NCBI RefSeq assembly: GCF_006716305.1
Contig: NZ_VFOU01000001.1
Span: 372,001 to 436,000 of the forward strand
Length of the DNA: 64,000 nt
Direction of reading: 5' to 3'
From: Enteractinococcus coprophilus
GTDB lineage: Bacteria > Actinomycetota > Actinomycetes > Actinomycetales > Micrococcaceae
Of this stretch, positions 32,743 through 42,706 are shown in pieces. The notes below the pieces were generated by a model. It saw nothing but the letters and a program-made list of their open reading frames with translations, made no database searches and was not told where the DNA came from. How positions within the stretch are numbered: the stretch's first letter is position 1; each line of letters begins with the position of its first letter. The translations under genes and the position numbers were made by a program.

Positions 32743-34452
32743 CTAGTAATACCGGTCGTAGGGCGCAATATTCCAAACCCGGTCCGCGGTTTTTTCTTCC
32801 GTAATGGGTTCTCCGGTCTCCGTCAGAATCTTCCGGGCGACATCGAGTTCCTGTTGTGCTTCGTCTCGGCCCTGATACATGAATTCATCCGAGGCTTCTT
32901 CGGAAGCATTGGCGACCTTATCTTCCAACGTGCGAATCACACGTTCTTGTTCTTTGCGAACGTCAGCCTGAGCTTTCTCGACCCAGGCAGGTTGCCGTGC
33001 GCGGTTAATGTCTGCGGAGCGTGCATACTCCTGGGCGGTCTGTTTGTAAATCAGCCCAGCATTTTCCTGAATATCGAGCATGATGGTCTCAATGTCATCC
33101 TTGGTCAGGTCATCTGGGTTTAACAATTTCTCACGTTTTCGTCCACCGATACCTTTATGTGTCAGATAGTACGGGAACATCGTTTGGATCAGTTTGCCAG
33201 CAGGTTTCACTGACTCCCCGTCTTCGTTGAGTCCCTTGGGCTGAACCCCCTGGATGCCGATGCGGCCAGATTCTGGTCGCGCAATCTCTTCTGGTGGGAT
33301 GAAACCGTGGCGCAGCAGTTCGCGAATCCCTGAGCCCGAGATGTAGATTCGCGTACTGTCATCATGGGCGCAGGTCTTCAACGTGGTGGGTTGTGCGCAT
33401 CGCACACAGTAGAACACTTCGTTGAAGAAGCGGATATCGATCCCGAGTTCTTCTGGCGTGAATTCATCAAAGATGCCCTGGCTTTCGTACAGCTCGTAGT
33501 AATCACCAACGCCTGCATAATCCCGGCCGACAATCTTGTGAGTACACCCCAGATTCTTCAGGATCAAAGCGTGTAAAACGGCCTCGCGAGGTCCGGCAAA
33601 AACGTAGGTAACTCGCAGTGGGAACATGATGGTTCGATCTGACGGGTAGTATTCATCGAGCACGCTGCGGTAGGCCAGCATGCGGAATTCGTGACGCGTA
33701 TATTCACGTTTCGCCATCTCCACCAGTGGCAAGAGCAGCAGTGCATCGACTTCTTCTAACAGATTCTTTTGCATATACTCATGCCCGCGGTGCATGGGGT
33801 TCGCGCCGGTCACGAACCCTGCGACACTGGTATATTTTCTTTCTTCGTAAAAGAGACGCCAGGTGTCTTTGGGTTCCATGCGCATGCCTTCAAACGGCCC
33901 CCAGTCTGGGCGGTTCAATAAGGTGATCTTGCCGGCGAGCGCGGTATCACCCATCCGGCGGTAGATTGCATCGACGCCCGGGTGTTTGCGGTCCGTGGTG
34001 CCAAAGATATGTTTCGCGCGATGCGCCCTGTCGTAGTTAAACAGGTCATCAAGCTTCAGCAGGGCTATCGGCTTGTGATCCTCATCGACTAATACCACTT
34101 CGTCGCCCACGGACAAGGATTTGACGACTTCGCTATTGCGCTCACCGATTGGGGCGAAGCTCAATGGAACGGGCCACGGTAGGCCATTAGTCATGCGACC
34201 GGTTTCCAAGCACGAGAGATACTCTTGTTCATTCATGAAACCTTCATTGGGTGACAGTACTCCTGTAGCGATGAGCTCCAAGGTGATGGCCGCTTCAAGA
34301 TCCACCATGATCTTCGGCAGTGTCTGAGCTCTTGCTAGTCCGTCTTCGCGAGCCTGACCTGTTGCTACCCGGTCCACCAACTTGCCACCGTGAGGTTGTT
34401 GTGGATACGTTGCGAACTTTTCTTGGTCTAGCACCAACGCTTTTTCTACCAT
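32743..34452 (-). CDS. ATP sulfurylase (sulfate adenylyltransferase) homologue with altered substrate motif and C-terminal extension
   Basis: A 569-residue protein. Residues about 20-165 form the PUA-like domain and 170-435 the sulfurylase domain of the dissimilatory/Archaeoglobus type, with GRDYAGVGDYY (about 309-319) and a zinc-type C349X2C352X8C361XH363 cluster. The nucleotide HxxH is kept (PMHRGHE, His221 and His224), but the sulfate-binding QTRNP is replaced by VTGANP (about 214-219), losing the Gln and Arg. The C-terminus adds about 130 residues, Glu/Lys-rich and helical, with no P-loop, so it is not an APS kinase. Only a single gene, without cysD/cysN or cysH nearby. Function as a sulfate enzyme is uncertain. 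Confidence 0.8.
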   Translation of the reverse strand: MVEKALVLDQEKFATYPQQPHGGKLVDRVATGQAREDGLARAQTLPKIMVDLEAAITLELIATGVLSPNEGFMNEQEYLSCLETGRMTNGLPWPVPLSFAPIGERNSEVVKSLSVGDEVVLVDEDHKPIALLKLDDLFNYDRAHRAKHIFGTTDRKHPGVDAIYRRMGDTALAGKITLLNRPDWGPFEGMRMEPKDTWRLFYEERKYTSVAGFVTGANPMHRGHEYMQKNLLEEVDALLLLPLVEMAKREYTRHEFRMLAYRSVLDEYYPSDRTIMFPLRVTYVFAGPREAVLHALILKNLGCTHKIVGRDYAGVGDYYELYESQGIFDEFTPEELGIDIRFFNEVFYCVRCAQPTTLKTCAHDDSTRIYISGSGIRELLRHGFIPPEEIARPESGRIGIQGVQPKGLNEDGESVKPAGKLIQTMFPYYLTHKGIGGRKREKLLNPDDLTKDDIETIMLDIQENAGLIYKQTAQEYARSADINRARQPAWVEKAQADVRKEQERVIRTLEDKVANASEEASDEFMYQGRDEAQQELDVARKILTETGEPITEEKTADRVWNIAPYDRYY

Positions 34453-34638
34453 GATTTCCCGCTCTCCTCTTCATATCTCAGACATCTCAAAAGCTCTCAA
34501 GCATTGGAACGCCGTCGGAAGGTGTGACGCTGCGCGTGACGGAGAAACTGGTACCGGCTCCTCTAACTGCAGGTAACCACAAATGGAAGTTAAGTGTCCT
34601 ACGTCACTGCAGCATGTACAGGGGATGGTACTGAGAAA

Positions 34639-34694
34639 GGCTTCAAAAGTGAACGGCCCACGGTCCAATGCGGTCGGAGCAGCCGTCTGAAGCC
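34639..34694 (-). other. nested inverted repeat between the nitrilase and ATP-sulfurylase homologue
   Basis: GGCTTCA (34639-34645) pairs with TGAAGCC (34688-34694), and inside it ACGGC (34653-34657) pairs with GCCGT (34682-34686). On the minus strand TTTCTC follows. It may be a terminator for the nitrilase gene or a structured leader of the downstream gene; the sequence does not decide between them. Confidence 0.35.
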
Positions 34695-34710
34695 CAATAG
34701 GTAAGGCGCC

Positions 34711-35508
34711 TTACTCTTTCGGGCTGACCCTGAATCGGCGCCCAGCAAGTGCTGGGTTGGTTGTACGTGTACTGGTGATCCGTTCTTCGGTGAGCTCTGC
34801 TCGTGCGATTCCTACGTCGTCGCCGATCATAGCGATCATGTTACCCATCGGATCAATAATGCAGCTATGCCCCACCCCGGTGGGCGCGGACTGATCTGCA
34901 GCCACAACATATACGGTGTTTTCAATAGCGCGAGCACGCAGCAGAGTAGTCCAGTGATTTTCCTTCAAAGGACCTGGAACCCACGCGGCTGGCAGTGCCA
35001 GCACATCTGCTCCGGCATCCACAAGCACTCGGGAGACTTCAGGGAAACGCAGGTCGTAACAGGTTTGCAGCCCGATTTTGTATCCGTTGACTTCTAGGAT
35101 TTGTGGATCCTGGATCGCTCCAGGCACGACCCATTGGGATTCCTGCTGCCCGAATGCGTCGTAGAGATGCAGTTTGCGATACGTGGCTTGGATTTCTCCG
35201 CCCTGGATACCAATCAGCGTATTGAAAATCCGCCCGCGCCCATCAGGTTCGCTGACACCCGCGATAAGAGCAATGTCGCGTTCTACGCTGAGCTTGCACA
35301 AGGCGGTGACCATAGGGCCGTCGAGATCTTCGGCAGATGCAACGAAGGACTCATCCACGCCTGGTTTACTGAAGGTGGCGTATTCCGGTAAGACGGCCAG
35401 CTCAGCTCCTTGGTCGGCTGCTTTGCCTACCAACTGTGTGATGAGCTCAAGGTTTGCTGTTTTGTCGGTGGTCGGAGCGTACTGGATCACTGCAGCGTGA
35501 AGATTCAT
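34711..35508 (-). CDS. carbon-nitrogen hydrolase (nitrilase superfamily amidase)
   Basis: A 265-residue nitrilase-fold hydrolase. The catalytic triad is Glu in AVLPEYATF, Lys in YRKLHLYDAF and Cys in GLQTCYDLRFPE. The YDLRFPE form and length are typical of the branch that includes omega-amidase/deaminated glutathione amidase (Nit1/Nit2). Substrate not determined. Its ribosome-binding site is GGAAGAAAG. It lies between the IclR regulator and the ATP-sulfurylase homologue on the same strand. Confidence 0.88.
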   Translation of the reverse strand: MNLHAAVIQYAPTTDKTANLELITQLVGKAADQGAELAVLPEYATFSKPGVDESFVASAEDLDGPMVTALCKLSVERDIALIAGVSEPDGRGRIFNTLIGIQGGEIQATYRKLHLYDAFGQQESQWVVPGAIQDPQILEVNGYKIGLQTCYDLRFPEVSRVLVDAGADVLALPAAWVPGPLKENHWTTLLRARAIENTVYVVAADQSAPTGVGHSCIIDPMGNMIAMIGDDVGIARAELTEERITSTRTTNPALAGRRFRVSPKE

Positions 35509-35576
35509 GCGCTTTCTTCCGTATATAGAGGGGTGCTAGAAGAATAACGCTGTAGCGGTCCGAGAAAAAGGTCCTA

Positions 35577-36362
35577 TCACCGTTGATTCCAGGCCTGCTG
35601 TTGCAGTGCCTGTGACAATTCGTGGGCATGATGCATCAGTAATTTCCCCAGTTCGTCCCGGCGCGGTTGTTTGAAGCGTGGTTCAATGCCGGTCAGACTT
35701 AAGGCGCCAGCGGGGAAGCCCGTGACGTCGAAAACTGGGGCTGCTATCCCCCAGCTGCCTTCAACAATGAGTCCAGGGTTCGTCACGTAGCCCTTTTGCC
35801 GCCCGTCAGCGATACGCTCTCGGATGGACTCGGCACTATGGGTGGCTGAGTGCTCCGGGACCAGGTCGTATTCAGCAAGATATTCTTCAACTTGGCGTTT
35901 CGGCATGAACGCCAGGATGGCTAATCCTGCAGAGGCTACCCCCAGGGGGAAGCGTCGCCCTTCGTAGAGCACGAAGGATCGAATCGGGAACGCGCCATCT
36001 TCACGGACCAAACAAACCGTCTCGTTCCCACGTAGCGTGGAGAAAAACGCGGACTCTTCGGTTTGCTGTGCCAGAGCATGCACATGTTTTTGGGCCGTTT
36101 CGGTCACGTCATAGCGTGCTCCTGCGATATTGCCCATGAGGAAGAGCTCTGGTCCCAATAGCCAGCGGCCAGTTTTCGTGTCCTGGTCACAGAACCCTTC
36201 GGTAGCTAGAGAGTCTAAAATACGGTGGGCCGTTGGCCGCGCAATACCGGTGGCACGTGCAGCTGCTGAAGTGGTGAGCCCGTCCGGCATCGCTGTCGAG
36301 ACGACTCGCAGCAGGGCTGCTGCCCGCGATAGTACCTGAACCCCGGATCCCTTTTTTGCCAT
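35577..36362 (-). CDS. IclR-family transcriptional regulator
   Basis: A 261-residue regulator with an N-terminal winged HTH (VLSRAAALLRVVSTAMPDGLTTSAAARATGIARPTAHRIL) and a C-terminal IclR effector domain (about 85-250, with SVREDGAFPIR-like and GVASAGLAILAF segments). It is divergent from the 3-oxoacid CoA-transferase operon, the standard PcaR/PobR-like arrangement, so it probably controls that operon. The start at MAKKGSG was chosen because a CATACT -10-like element ends six nt before this ATG (leaderless geometry); an ATG two codons earlier is possible. Confidence 0.85.
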   Translation of the reverse strand: MAKKGSGVQVLSRAAALLRVVSTAMPDGLTTSAAARATGIARPTAHRILDSLATEGFCDQDTKTGRWLLGPELFLMGNIAGARYDVTETAQKHVHALAQQTEESAFFSTLRGNETVCLVREDGAFPIRSFVLYEGRRFPLGVASAGLAILAFMPKRQVEEYLAEYDLVPEHSATHSAESIRERIADGRQKGYVTNPGLIVEGSWGIAAPVFDVTGFPAGALSLTGIEPRFKQPRRDELGKLLMHHAHELSQALQQQAWNQR

Positions 36363-36512
36363 GTCCATAGTATGGACGCTTCTGGCTGGCAGTGTCACCT
36401 TTTGAGCAATTGTCATCGAATTTTTGGGGAACTCTTGTTCTATTCCAAGGGCGTCAGTAGGTTCAACCTCAGATTAGTCAATCACCACATCGTGGACAGA
36501 TGAAGGAAAACC

Positions 36513-37223
36513 ATGCAATCGAAGTATCAAGATGATGCACTCGAGGCGTTGGCCTCGGTCGTGCAAGATGGAATGACCATTGCCGTCGGCGGGTTTGGAT
36601 TATCCGGCAATCCCACTCGCCTGATTCATGCGCTGCGTGAGACAGGGGCTAAGGACCTCACGATCGTTTCCAACAATATGGGCATCGATGGCAAAGGCTT
36701 AGGCATCCTGTTAGAAAACCGGCAGGTCTCAAAAGTTATCGCTTCCTACGTTGGTGAAAACAGTCTATTTGCCCAGCAGTATCTCTCCGGAGAGCTCGAA
36801 GTTGAGTTCTCCCCACAGGGCACCCTGGCCGAGCGACTACGTGCCGGTGGCGTCGGTATCCCGGCGTTTTTCACCGCGACCGGTGTGGGCACCGATATTG
36901 CTGAAGGAAAAGAAGAACAAGTCTTCAACGGGCAGCGCTCCATCATGGAAAAAGGCATCCGCGCTGATATCGCCCTGGTCAAGGCGCACACTGCCGACAC
37001 GGAAGGCAATCTGCGCTACCGTAAGACCGCGATGAACTTCAACCCACTGGCTGCTATGTCGGGTGAATTCACGCTCGCCGAAGCCGAGCACGTTCTGGAT
37101 GACTTCGTGGATCCAGATCAGGTGCATACGCCCGGCATTTTCGTTCAGGCGCTGGTGGATGCTGATCCGGTCAAGGAAATCGAAAACGTTACCGTCCGCT
37201 CCCTGCAGGAGGTTGCATCATAA
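36513..37223 (+). CDS. scoA: 3-oxoacid CoA-transferase subunit A
   Basis: A 236-residue alpha subunit of succinyl-CoA:3-ketoacid CoA-transferase. The coenzyme-A transferase I motif is [17 protein letters not shown], followed by [31 protein letters not shown]. It transfers CoA from succinyl-CoA to acetoacetate (or 3-oxoadipate). The first gene of a three-gene operon with subunit B and a thiolase; its TAA overlaps the next ATG. An IclR regulator is divergent. Confidence 0.92.
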   Translation: MQSKYQDDALEALASVVQDGMTIAVGGFGLSGNPTRLIHALRETGAKDLTIVSNNMGIDGKGLGILLENRQVSKVIASYVGENSLFAQQYLSGELEVEFSPQGTLAERLRAGGVGIPAFFTATGVGTDIAEGKEEQVFNGQRSIMEKGIRADIALVKAHTADTEGNLRYRKTAMNFNPLAAMSGEFTLAEAEHVLDDFVDPDQVHTPGIFVQALVDADPVKEIENVTVRSLQEVAS

Positions 37224-37870
37224 TGTGGACCCGCAATGAAATGGCAGCGATCGCTGCAGCAGAACTCACCGATGGCCAATATGTGAACTTGGGCATCGGT
37301 ATGCCAACGCTGGTGGCCAATAATCTGCCCGAGGGTGTCTCCGTGAAACTGCAGTCCGAAAACGGCCTACTGGGGATGGGCCCTTTCCCGTATGAGGGTG
37401 AAGAAGATGCCGACCTGATTAATGCCGGCAAACAGACCGTGACGATCGAACCGGGCGGCAGCTTCTTCGATTCGGCGACTTCATTTGGCATGATCCGCGG
37501 CGGTCACGTCAAAACCGCGATCCTGGGTGCCATGCAGGTCGCGTCAAACGGTGACCTGGCGAATTGGCAGATCCCGGGCAAACTGGTCAAAGGCATGGGT
37601 GGAGCCATGGATCTGGTGGCAGGCACCCCGCGGGTGGTCGTGATGACCGATCACGTGGCCAAAGATGGCACCCCAAAAATCGTCACCGAATGCACGCTCC
37701 CGCTGACCGGCGCGGGTGTGGTCGACCGTATTATCACCGACCGGGCCGTCTTCGACGTCGTTGACCACCAACTAGTCCTACGTCAGATCGCACCGGGACA
37801 CACAATCCACGAACTGCTTGACATCACGGATGCACCGTTCGCTGTAGAGCTGGAGGAAGTAGCCGCATGA
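37223..37870 (+). CDS. scoB: 3-oxoacid CoA-transferase subunit B
   Basis: A 215-residue beta subunit. The SENG catalytic motif carrying the Glu that forms the CoA thioester is seen in [15 protein letters not shown]; the [16 protein letters not shown]-terminus and [23 protein letters not shown] block are family-specific. Starts in a TAATG overlap with subunit A and ends in an ATGA overlap with the thiolase, so all three are made together. Confidence 0.94.
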   Translation: MWTRNEMAAIAAAELTDGQYVNLGIGMPTLVANNLPEGVSVKLQSENGLLGMGPFPYEGEEDADLINAGKQTVTIEPGGSFFDSATSFGMIRGGHVKTAILGAMQVASNGDLANWQIPGKLVKGMGGAMDLVAGTPRVVVMTDHVAKDGTPKIVTECTLPLTGAGVVDRIITDRAVFDVVDHQLVLRQIAPGHTIHELLDITDAPFAVELEEVAA

Positions 37871-39036
37871 CCGCCTATATTGCAGGATACGCGCGTACCC
37901 CATTTACCAAATTCACCGGCCAGTTGGCCACCGAAACCGCCGTTGATCTTGGTGCGCACGCGGTGACTGCAGCCCTAGAACGCGCGGGCATCTCCCCAGA
38001 GGACGTGGACCAGCTGATCGCCGGCCAAGTATTGCAGGCTGGTGCCGGACAAAACCCTGCCCGACAGACCGCGATCGGTGCCGGGATTGGGTTCAATAAA
38101 CCCGCTCAGACACTCAATGTGGTGTGCCTGTCAGGGACCGAAGCCGTCTCGCAGGCCAACCGACTGATCAATGCTGGCGAAGCCGAGGTCGTGGTCGCTG
38201 TCGGACAAGAATCGATGTCGCAGGCCCCGCACGTGGCGAACCTACGTTCAGCAACCAAATACGGGGCAGCAAATTTCCAAGATACCGTTGATCATGATGG
38301 ACTGACCGACGCCTTCGAGCGCATTGCAATGGGTACGCTGACGGATCAGGGCAACTGCCAGTTAGGACTCGACCGAGACGACCAGGACGCCTACGCCGCC
38401 CAGTCTCATCAGCGGGCGGCACAGCATCAGGCGTTGCTCGCCGAAGAGATCGCACCGTACACCGTCAAGTCTCGTCGCGTGGAAACGGTCGTCGAACATG
38501 ACGATGGGGTGCGTGGTGATGCCACCGCTGAGTCGCTGGCCAAGCTGCGCCCGGCTTTTACCCCGGATGGCACCGTGACCGCTGGCAATGCCTCACAAAT
38601 TACCGACGGCGCGGCTGCCGTTGTGGTGGTTTCCGAGGCCGCCGTTGAGCGTATGGGGTTGAAACCCCTGGCGCGGATTGAGTCCACCGCTTTTGTTGCC
38701 GGGCCGGACGTGCAGTTGCACTCGCAACCGGCCAATGCGATCCGGTGCGCGCTGGATAAAGCCGGGTATGACGCCGCTGAGTTGAAGGTCGTGGAAATCA
38801 ACGAAGCCTTCGCAGCTGTCTCGTTACAGTCGGCAAAGGAGCTGGGCATGGATTTGGAGAAGATCAACCCGCGTGGCGGGGCGATTGCCCTGGGACACCC
38901 GATCGGTGCTTCTGGAACGCGAATTGTTGGAACGTTGGCACGCCAACTGGCTGAAGTCGGTGCCGGATCCGTCGGCGCAGCCGGTATTTGCGGCGGTGGT
39001 GGCCAAGGCAGCGCCATCATCCTCCGCGCCGTCTAG
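37867..39036 (+). CDS. acetyl-CoA acetyltransferase (thiolase)
   Basis: A 389-residue thiolase of standard length. The nucleophile Cys lies in [11 protein letters not shown] (about residue 89), the His in [12 protein letters not shown] and the second Cys in GICGGGGQG, so it is fully catalytic, in contrast to the biotin-cluster thiolase. With ScoAB it would take acetoacetate to two acetyl-CoA (or 3-oxoadipyl-CoA to succinyl- and acetyl-CoA). No aromatic ring-cleavage genes are nearby, so acetoacetate use is the simpler reading. Confidence 0.9.
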   Translation: MTAYIAGYARTPFTKFTGQLATETAVDLGAHAVTAALERAGISPEDVDQLIAGQVLQAGAGQNPARQTAIGAGIGFNKPAQTLNVVCLSGTEAVSQANRLINAGEAEVVVAVGQESMSQAPHVANLRSATKYGAANFQDTVDHDGLTDAFERIAMGTLTDQGNCQLGLDRDDQDAYAAQSHQRAAQHQALLAEEIAPYTVKSRRVETVVEHDDGVRGDATAESLAKLRPAFTPDGTVTAGNASQITDGAAAVVVVSEAAVERMGLKPLARIESTAFVAGPDVQLHSQPANAIRCALDKAGYDAAELKVVEINEAFAAVSLQSAKELGMDLEKINPRGGAIALGHPIGASGTRIVGTLARQLAEVGAGSVGAAGICGGGGQGSAIILRAV

Positions 39037-39309
39037 AGCCAACACACGTCATTGGCGTTGCCTTTCTACTAGGCCGGTGGTCCCCTCAACGGCTCAGGCC
39101 GCATAGAGTGAAATCCTTTAGTAGAGCGTTGGATACGTTGCTTCGTTGTTGGACAAGCTCATGTCGGTCGTCTGCACGATGTGCTCCGTGTGAAGGCTTC
39201 TACGATTGTCTGTTATCACGGCGCCCAGTTGTCGGGCATTATGGAGGTAAGCGCAAATGTCCTAATTACGGACACGATCTGCAACACCCCGCAGAAGTGG
39301 AGCATATTT

Positions 39310-40626
39310 ATGTCACAAGAACCAGCTGATCCCGAATCCCGGCCGGCCGTTGACGGCGCCACCGTAGCCGACGACGGGCGCGGATCCACAAAACGTCGTC
39401 AGTTCGAAAACAGTTGGGCGATTTCCCTCTTTGGCACCGCTGTCGGCGCTGGCATCCTGTTTCTTCCAATGAACGCCGGGGCCGGAGGCCTCTGGCCGCT
39501 GGTTATCGCGACTGTGCTCATTGGGCCAATGACGTTTTTCGCGCATCGTGGGCTATCGCGATTCGTGTCAGCTTCACAGAACCCCGGTGCGGATATCACC
39601 GTAGTTGCCCGCGAGCTTTTCGGCGCAGTTGGCGGACAGGTTGTCACGGTCCTCTACTTCTTGGCGATTTTCCCCATCGTCCTGATCTACGGAATTGCTA
39701 TCACGAACACCGTCGATAGTCTGCTGGTCGCTCAGTTGAATTGGGGTTCTCCTCCCCGCTGGTTACTTTCGGGGGTGTTGATTGCGCTGATGATGCTCGT
39801 GATGATCCGAGGTCAACGCGTGATGCTGGTGGTCATGCAGTGGTTGGTGTATCCGCTGATCGCCGCTCTGCTCGGCGTCACCCTGTACCTCATCCCGTCG
39901 TGGCAACCAAGCTTCGTCTCGGAGACGACACACTCTTGGGGTGAGATGGGCCAAGCTCTCTTGCTGGTCATTCCGGTGTTGATCTTCGCGTTCAACTTCT
40001 CTCCGGCAGTTTCTCAATACACTTTGGCGATGCAGCGACGGTATGGCTCCGAATCTGATGCCCGCGGCAATGTGGTGCTACGTCGCACCACGATTCTGCT
40101 GGTCATTTTCACCATGGGATTCGTTTGGTCGACCATCTTGGCACTGGGGGTCGATGGACTCCAGGAAGCTCGTGAGGCGAACCTCCCGGTGCTGTCTTAC
40201 CTAGCTCAGGTGATGGATAATCCGTTCATAGGCTATATCGGACCGGCGGTTGCGATTGCGGCAATCGGTTCCTCGTTCTTTGGGCACTATCTCGGCGCGG
40301 CGGAAGGAGCCGCCGGCATCATGCGCTCTGTCGCCACAAAGGCCAGGAAGAATCCTTCGGAACAGACCATCAGCGTCACAGTGGCGGTCTTCATCTTCTT
40401 ATCCACCTGGCTGGTCGCTATCCTCGACATCGGCATTTTGGACATGATCGAAACTCTTGCAGGCCCAATCATTGCCGTGGTGCTGTATCTGATGCCAATG
40501 TATGCGATCCATCATTTCGACGCGTTAGAAAGATACCGAGGCAAGGTCTCCAACGTTTTCACTGCCGTCGCCGGGATCGCGGCGGTGGCTTGCATTATTT
40601 ACCGCATCACCGTAACCGGTCTCTAA
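39310..40626 (+). CDS. amino-acid permease of the SdaC (HAAAP/serine-threonine) family
   Basis: A 438-residue transporter with 11 hydrophobic segments. The N-terminal FENSWAISLFGTAVGAGILFLPMNAGAGGLWPL is the HAAAP fingerprint, and the HRGLSRFV and FNFSPAVSQYTLAMQ segments match SdaC-type serine carriers. The ATG at 39310 has GGAG upstream; the frame is open 43 codons earlier but that part is not conserved. Likely H+-coupled uptake of serine or a related amino acid. It stands alone, followed by the convergent SulP gene. Confidence 0.85.
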   Translation: MSQEPADPESRPAVDGATVADDGRGSTKRRQFENSWAISLFGTAVGAGILFLPMNAGAGGLWPLVIATVLIGPMTFFAHRGLSRFVSASQNPGADITVVARELFGAVGGQVVTVLYFLAIFPIVLIYGIAITNTVDSLLVAQLNWGSPPRWLLSGVLIALMMLVMIRGQRVMLVVMQWLVYPLIAALLGVTLYLIPSWQPSFVSETTHSWGEMGQALLLVIPVLIFAFNFSPAVSQYTLAMQRRYGSESDARGNVVLRRTTILLVIFTMGFVWSTILALGVDGLQEAREANLPVLSYLAQVMDNPFIGYIGPAVAIAAIGSSFFGHYLGAAEGAAGIMRSVATKARKNPSEQTISVTVAVFIFLSTWLVAILDIGILDMIETLAGPIIAVVLYLMPMYAIHHFDALERYRGKVSNVFTAVAGIAAVACIIYRITVTGL

Positions 40627-40658
40627 TCCAGAGCCAACCCGCATGTGCGGCGTCGTTG

Positions 40659-42143
40659 CTAATGATCTTTCGTTGAGACGTTTTGACGACCAAATGGGAA
40701 GGACCCGCGCAGACCGAGAAACTCTACGGTTTTACCACGTTCGGTGTAGCGCTCGTTGATCGCATCGAGGGTGGCTGCAGTGGAATGGTCCCAGATATTA
40801 GCTTGGCGCAAATCGATGACCACGTGGTCGGGGTCGAGAGCATATTCGAACTGATTGGCTAGGTCATGCGATGAGGCAAAGAACAGCTGGCCGGTGACCA
40901 GGTAGGTGGCAGTGGTGTCATCGACGCTGCGGGAGACCTTGGCAAAGTGGGAGACGCGACGGACGAAGGCGATCATCGCGGCCAGGACACCTAAGCCCAC
41001 ACCGACGGCCAAGTTGCCAGTGACCACGGTGGGAATGACGGTGATGAGCATGACCAGGGTTTCGGATTTGGGCATGTTCTTCAGGGTGCGCGGGGCGATC
41101 GAGTGCCATTCGAACGTGGCGTAGGCGACGTAGACCATCACGGCGACCAGCACGGCCATGGGCATCATGCCGACAATATCGCCCAGGCCGATGGCCAGGA
41201 TGAGCAGGAAGACGCCAGCGACGAAGGTCGAGATGCGGGTGCGGGCTCCGGAGGCGCGCACGTTGATCATGGTTTGGCCGATCATCGCGCAGCCGCCCAT
41301 GCCGCCGAAGAATCCGGCCAGCATGTTGGAGGCACCCTGGCCAATGGATTCGCGGGTTTTATTCGAACCGGTGTCGGTGATGTTGTCGACCAGTTGCGCC
41401 GTCATTAAGGATTCCAGCAGTCCGACCACGGCCATGGCCAGTGCTGCTGGGAAGATGATTTCCAGGGTTTCCAGATTGAACGGGACATCCGGGATGAAGA
41501 AGAATGGCAGTTGGCTGGGCAGTTCGCCTTTATCTGCCACGGTGGGGACATCGATGTTGAAGATGATGACGATCAGGGTCACCACGACGATGGCGACCAA
41601 GGCCGACGGGACAACTTCGGTGACTTTGGGCCACAGGAAGATGACGGCCAGTCCGAGAGCGAACAGCGGGTAGACGGCCCAGGGGACGTCGATCAAATCG
41701 GGCAGCTGGGCAATAAAGATGAGAATGGCCAGGGCGTTGACGAAACCGGTCATGACCGATTGCGGGATGAACTTCATGAGTTTGGCAACGCCGACCACGC
41801 CGAGCACAATCTGTAAGATGCCGGCCAGAATTACGGTGGCAAACAGGTATTGGATCCCGTGCGATGCCACAATTGGTGCGATGACGAGGGCGGTTGCGGC
41901 GGTGGCCGCGGAGATCATTGCGGGGCGTCCGCCGAGAAACGAGATCGAGATGGCCATGATGCCGGCCGCGTAGAGTCCGACTTTGGGATCGACGTCGGCG
42001 ATGAGGGCAAACGCGATGGCCTCGGGAATCAATGCGAGCGCGACCACCAGACCGGCCAGGATTTCCGTGCGCATCCAGGCTGGTCGTTTGAAGGTTTCGC
42101 GAACGGATTGGCGTAAGGCAGGCGTAACCGTCGCCGCGGACAT
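40659..42143 (-). CDS. SulP-family anion transporter with STAS domain
   Basis: A 494-residue SulP protein with a membrane domain of 10-12 segments (about 25-390) and a short C-terminal STAS domain (about 400-485, DPDHVVIDLRQANIWDHSTAATLDAI). The SulP signature region is IPEAIAFALIADVDPKVGLYAAGIMAI. This size and layout fits the BicA-like/bicarbonate or sulfate uptake branch; the anion is not fixed by the sequence. It could supply sulfate, but no other sulfur assimilation genes are adjacent. Confidence 0.88.
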   Translation of the reverse strand: MSAATVTPALRQSVRETFKRPAWMRTEILAGLVVALALIPEAIAFALIADVDPKVGLYAAGIMAISISFLGGRPAMISAATAATALVIAPIVASHGIQYLFATVILAGILQIVLGVVGVAKLMKFIPQSVMTGFVNALAILIFIAQLPDLIDVPWAVYPLFALGLAVIFLWPKVTEVVPSALVAIVVVTLIVIIFNIDVPTVADKGELPSQLPFFFIPDVPFNLETLEIIFPAALAMAVVGLLESLMTAQLVDNITDTGSNKTRESIGQGASNMLAGFFGGMGGCAMIGQTMINVRASGARTRISTFVAGVFLLILAIGLGDIVGMMPMAVLVAVMVYVAYATFEWHSIAPRTLKNMPKSETLVMLITVIPTVVTGNLAVGVGLGVLAAMIAFVRRVSHFAKVSRSVDDTTATYLVTGQLFFASSHDLANQFEYALDPDHVVIDLRQANIWDHSTAATLDAINERYTERGKTVEFLGLRGSFPFGRQNVSTKDH

Positions 42144-42193
42144 AAAGCACCTCTGTAGCTGAGTATTTGTGGTCAGATATGCGCGTTGCAGCG

Positions 42194-42199
42194 TAGTCT
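42194..42199 (+). promoter_or_regulatory. -10 element TAGTCT, six nt before the SRPBCC start
   Basis: TAGTCT is followed by GTGAAG and then the ATG at 42206, with no ribosome-binding site between. This repeats the leaderless geometry seen at 2235 and before the MFS and IclR genes. Confidence 0.4.
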
Positions 42200-42205
42200 G
42201 TGAAG

Positions 42206-42706
42206 ATGAGTGAACATGAGTATTCTACCGATCGGGTCCGCGAAGTTGACTCTGGGTCTTTTACCATCAGCTATCGGGTGCGAGTCAACACCACCGTTGA
42301 TCAGCTCTGGCCGATGGCAGCAAACCCACACCGGCACCATGAGCTGGACGGCAGTGGCTCGCTATCAAAGAAAGTCCGTGGCCCCGAGGTGCTGGCTGAA
42401 GGTGACACCTTTAATATTTGGATGCGCCGACTCGGGATCCCCTACACCTTGAAAATGCGAGTGCTGATAGCGGACCCGCAGCATGAGATTGCGTGGCAGC
42501 ATCCCTCCAAGCACGTGTGGCACTGGGTGTTTGAGCCTGCCGACGACGGCGGGACGTGGGTGACCGAAACATTTGACTATCGGCAGGCCAGTCCGTTGAC
42601 TATCCGGTTGTGGAAGCTTGGCGATATTTTCAACCAGAACGCCAGCGATATCCGGTCAACATTGCAACAACTTCAAGACCGCTACGCAAAGGAAGCCCAT
42701 GTCTAA
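42206..42706 (+). CDS. SRPBCC (START-like) family protein
   Basis: A 166-residue protein with the helix-grip START/Bet v1 pattern: SYRVRVNTTVDQLWPMAANPHRHHELDGSG at the N-terminus, a central WQHPSKHVWHWVFEP strand and GGTWVTETFDY before the long C-terminal helix. Such proteins bind hydrophobic ligands or act as polyketide-cyclase-like proteins. The frame allows a GTG two codons earlier. It overlaps the LOG gene start, so the two are co-translated. Confidence 0.75.
   Translation: MSEHEYSTDRVREVDSGSFTISYRVRVNTTVDQLWPMAANPHRHHELDGSGSLSKKVRGPEVLAEGDTFNIWMRRLGIPYTLKMRVLIADPQHEIAWQHPSKHVWHWVFEPADDGGTWVTETFDYRQASPLTIRLWKLGDIFNQNASDIRSTLQQLQDRYAKEAHV

Noticed and set aside
37867-39036. Assignment of the thiolase as 3-oxoadipyl-CoA thiolase (pcaF)
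   Set aside because: The IclR-CoA transferase-thiolase layout would allow it, but no ring-cleavage genes occur nearby, so only the general thiolase call is supported.
39258-39274. TGTCC-TAATTAC-GGACA inverted repeat before the SdaC-type permease
   Set aside because: Arms of only 5 bp; too weak to call an operator without comparative data.
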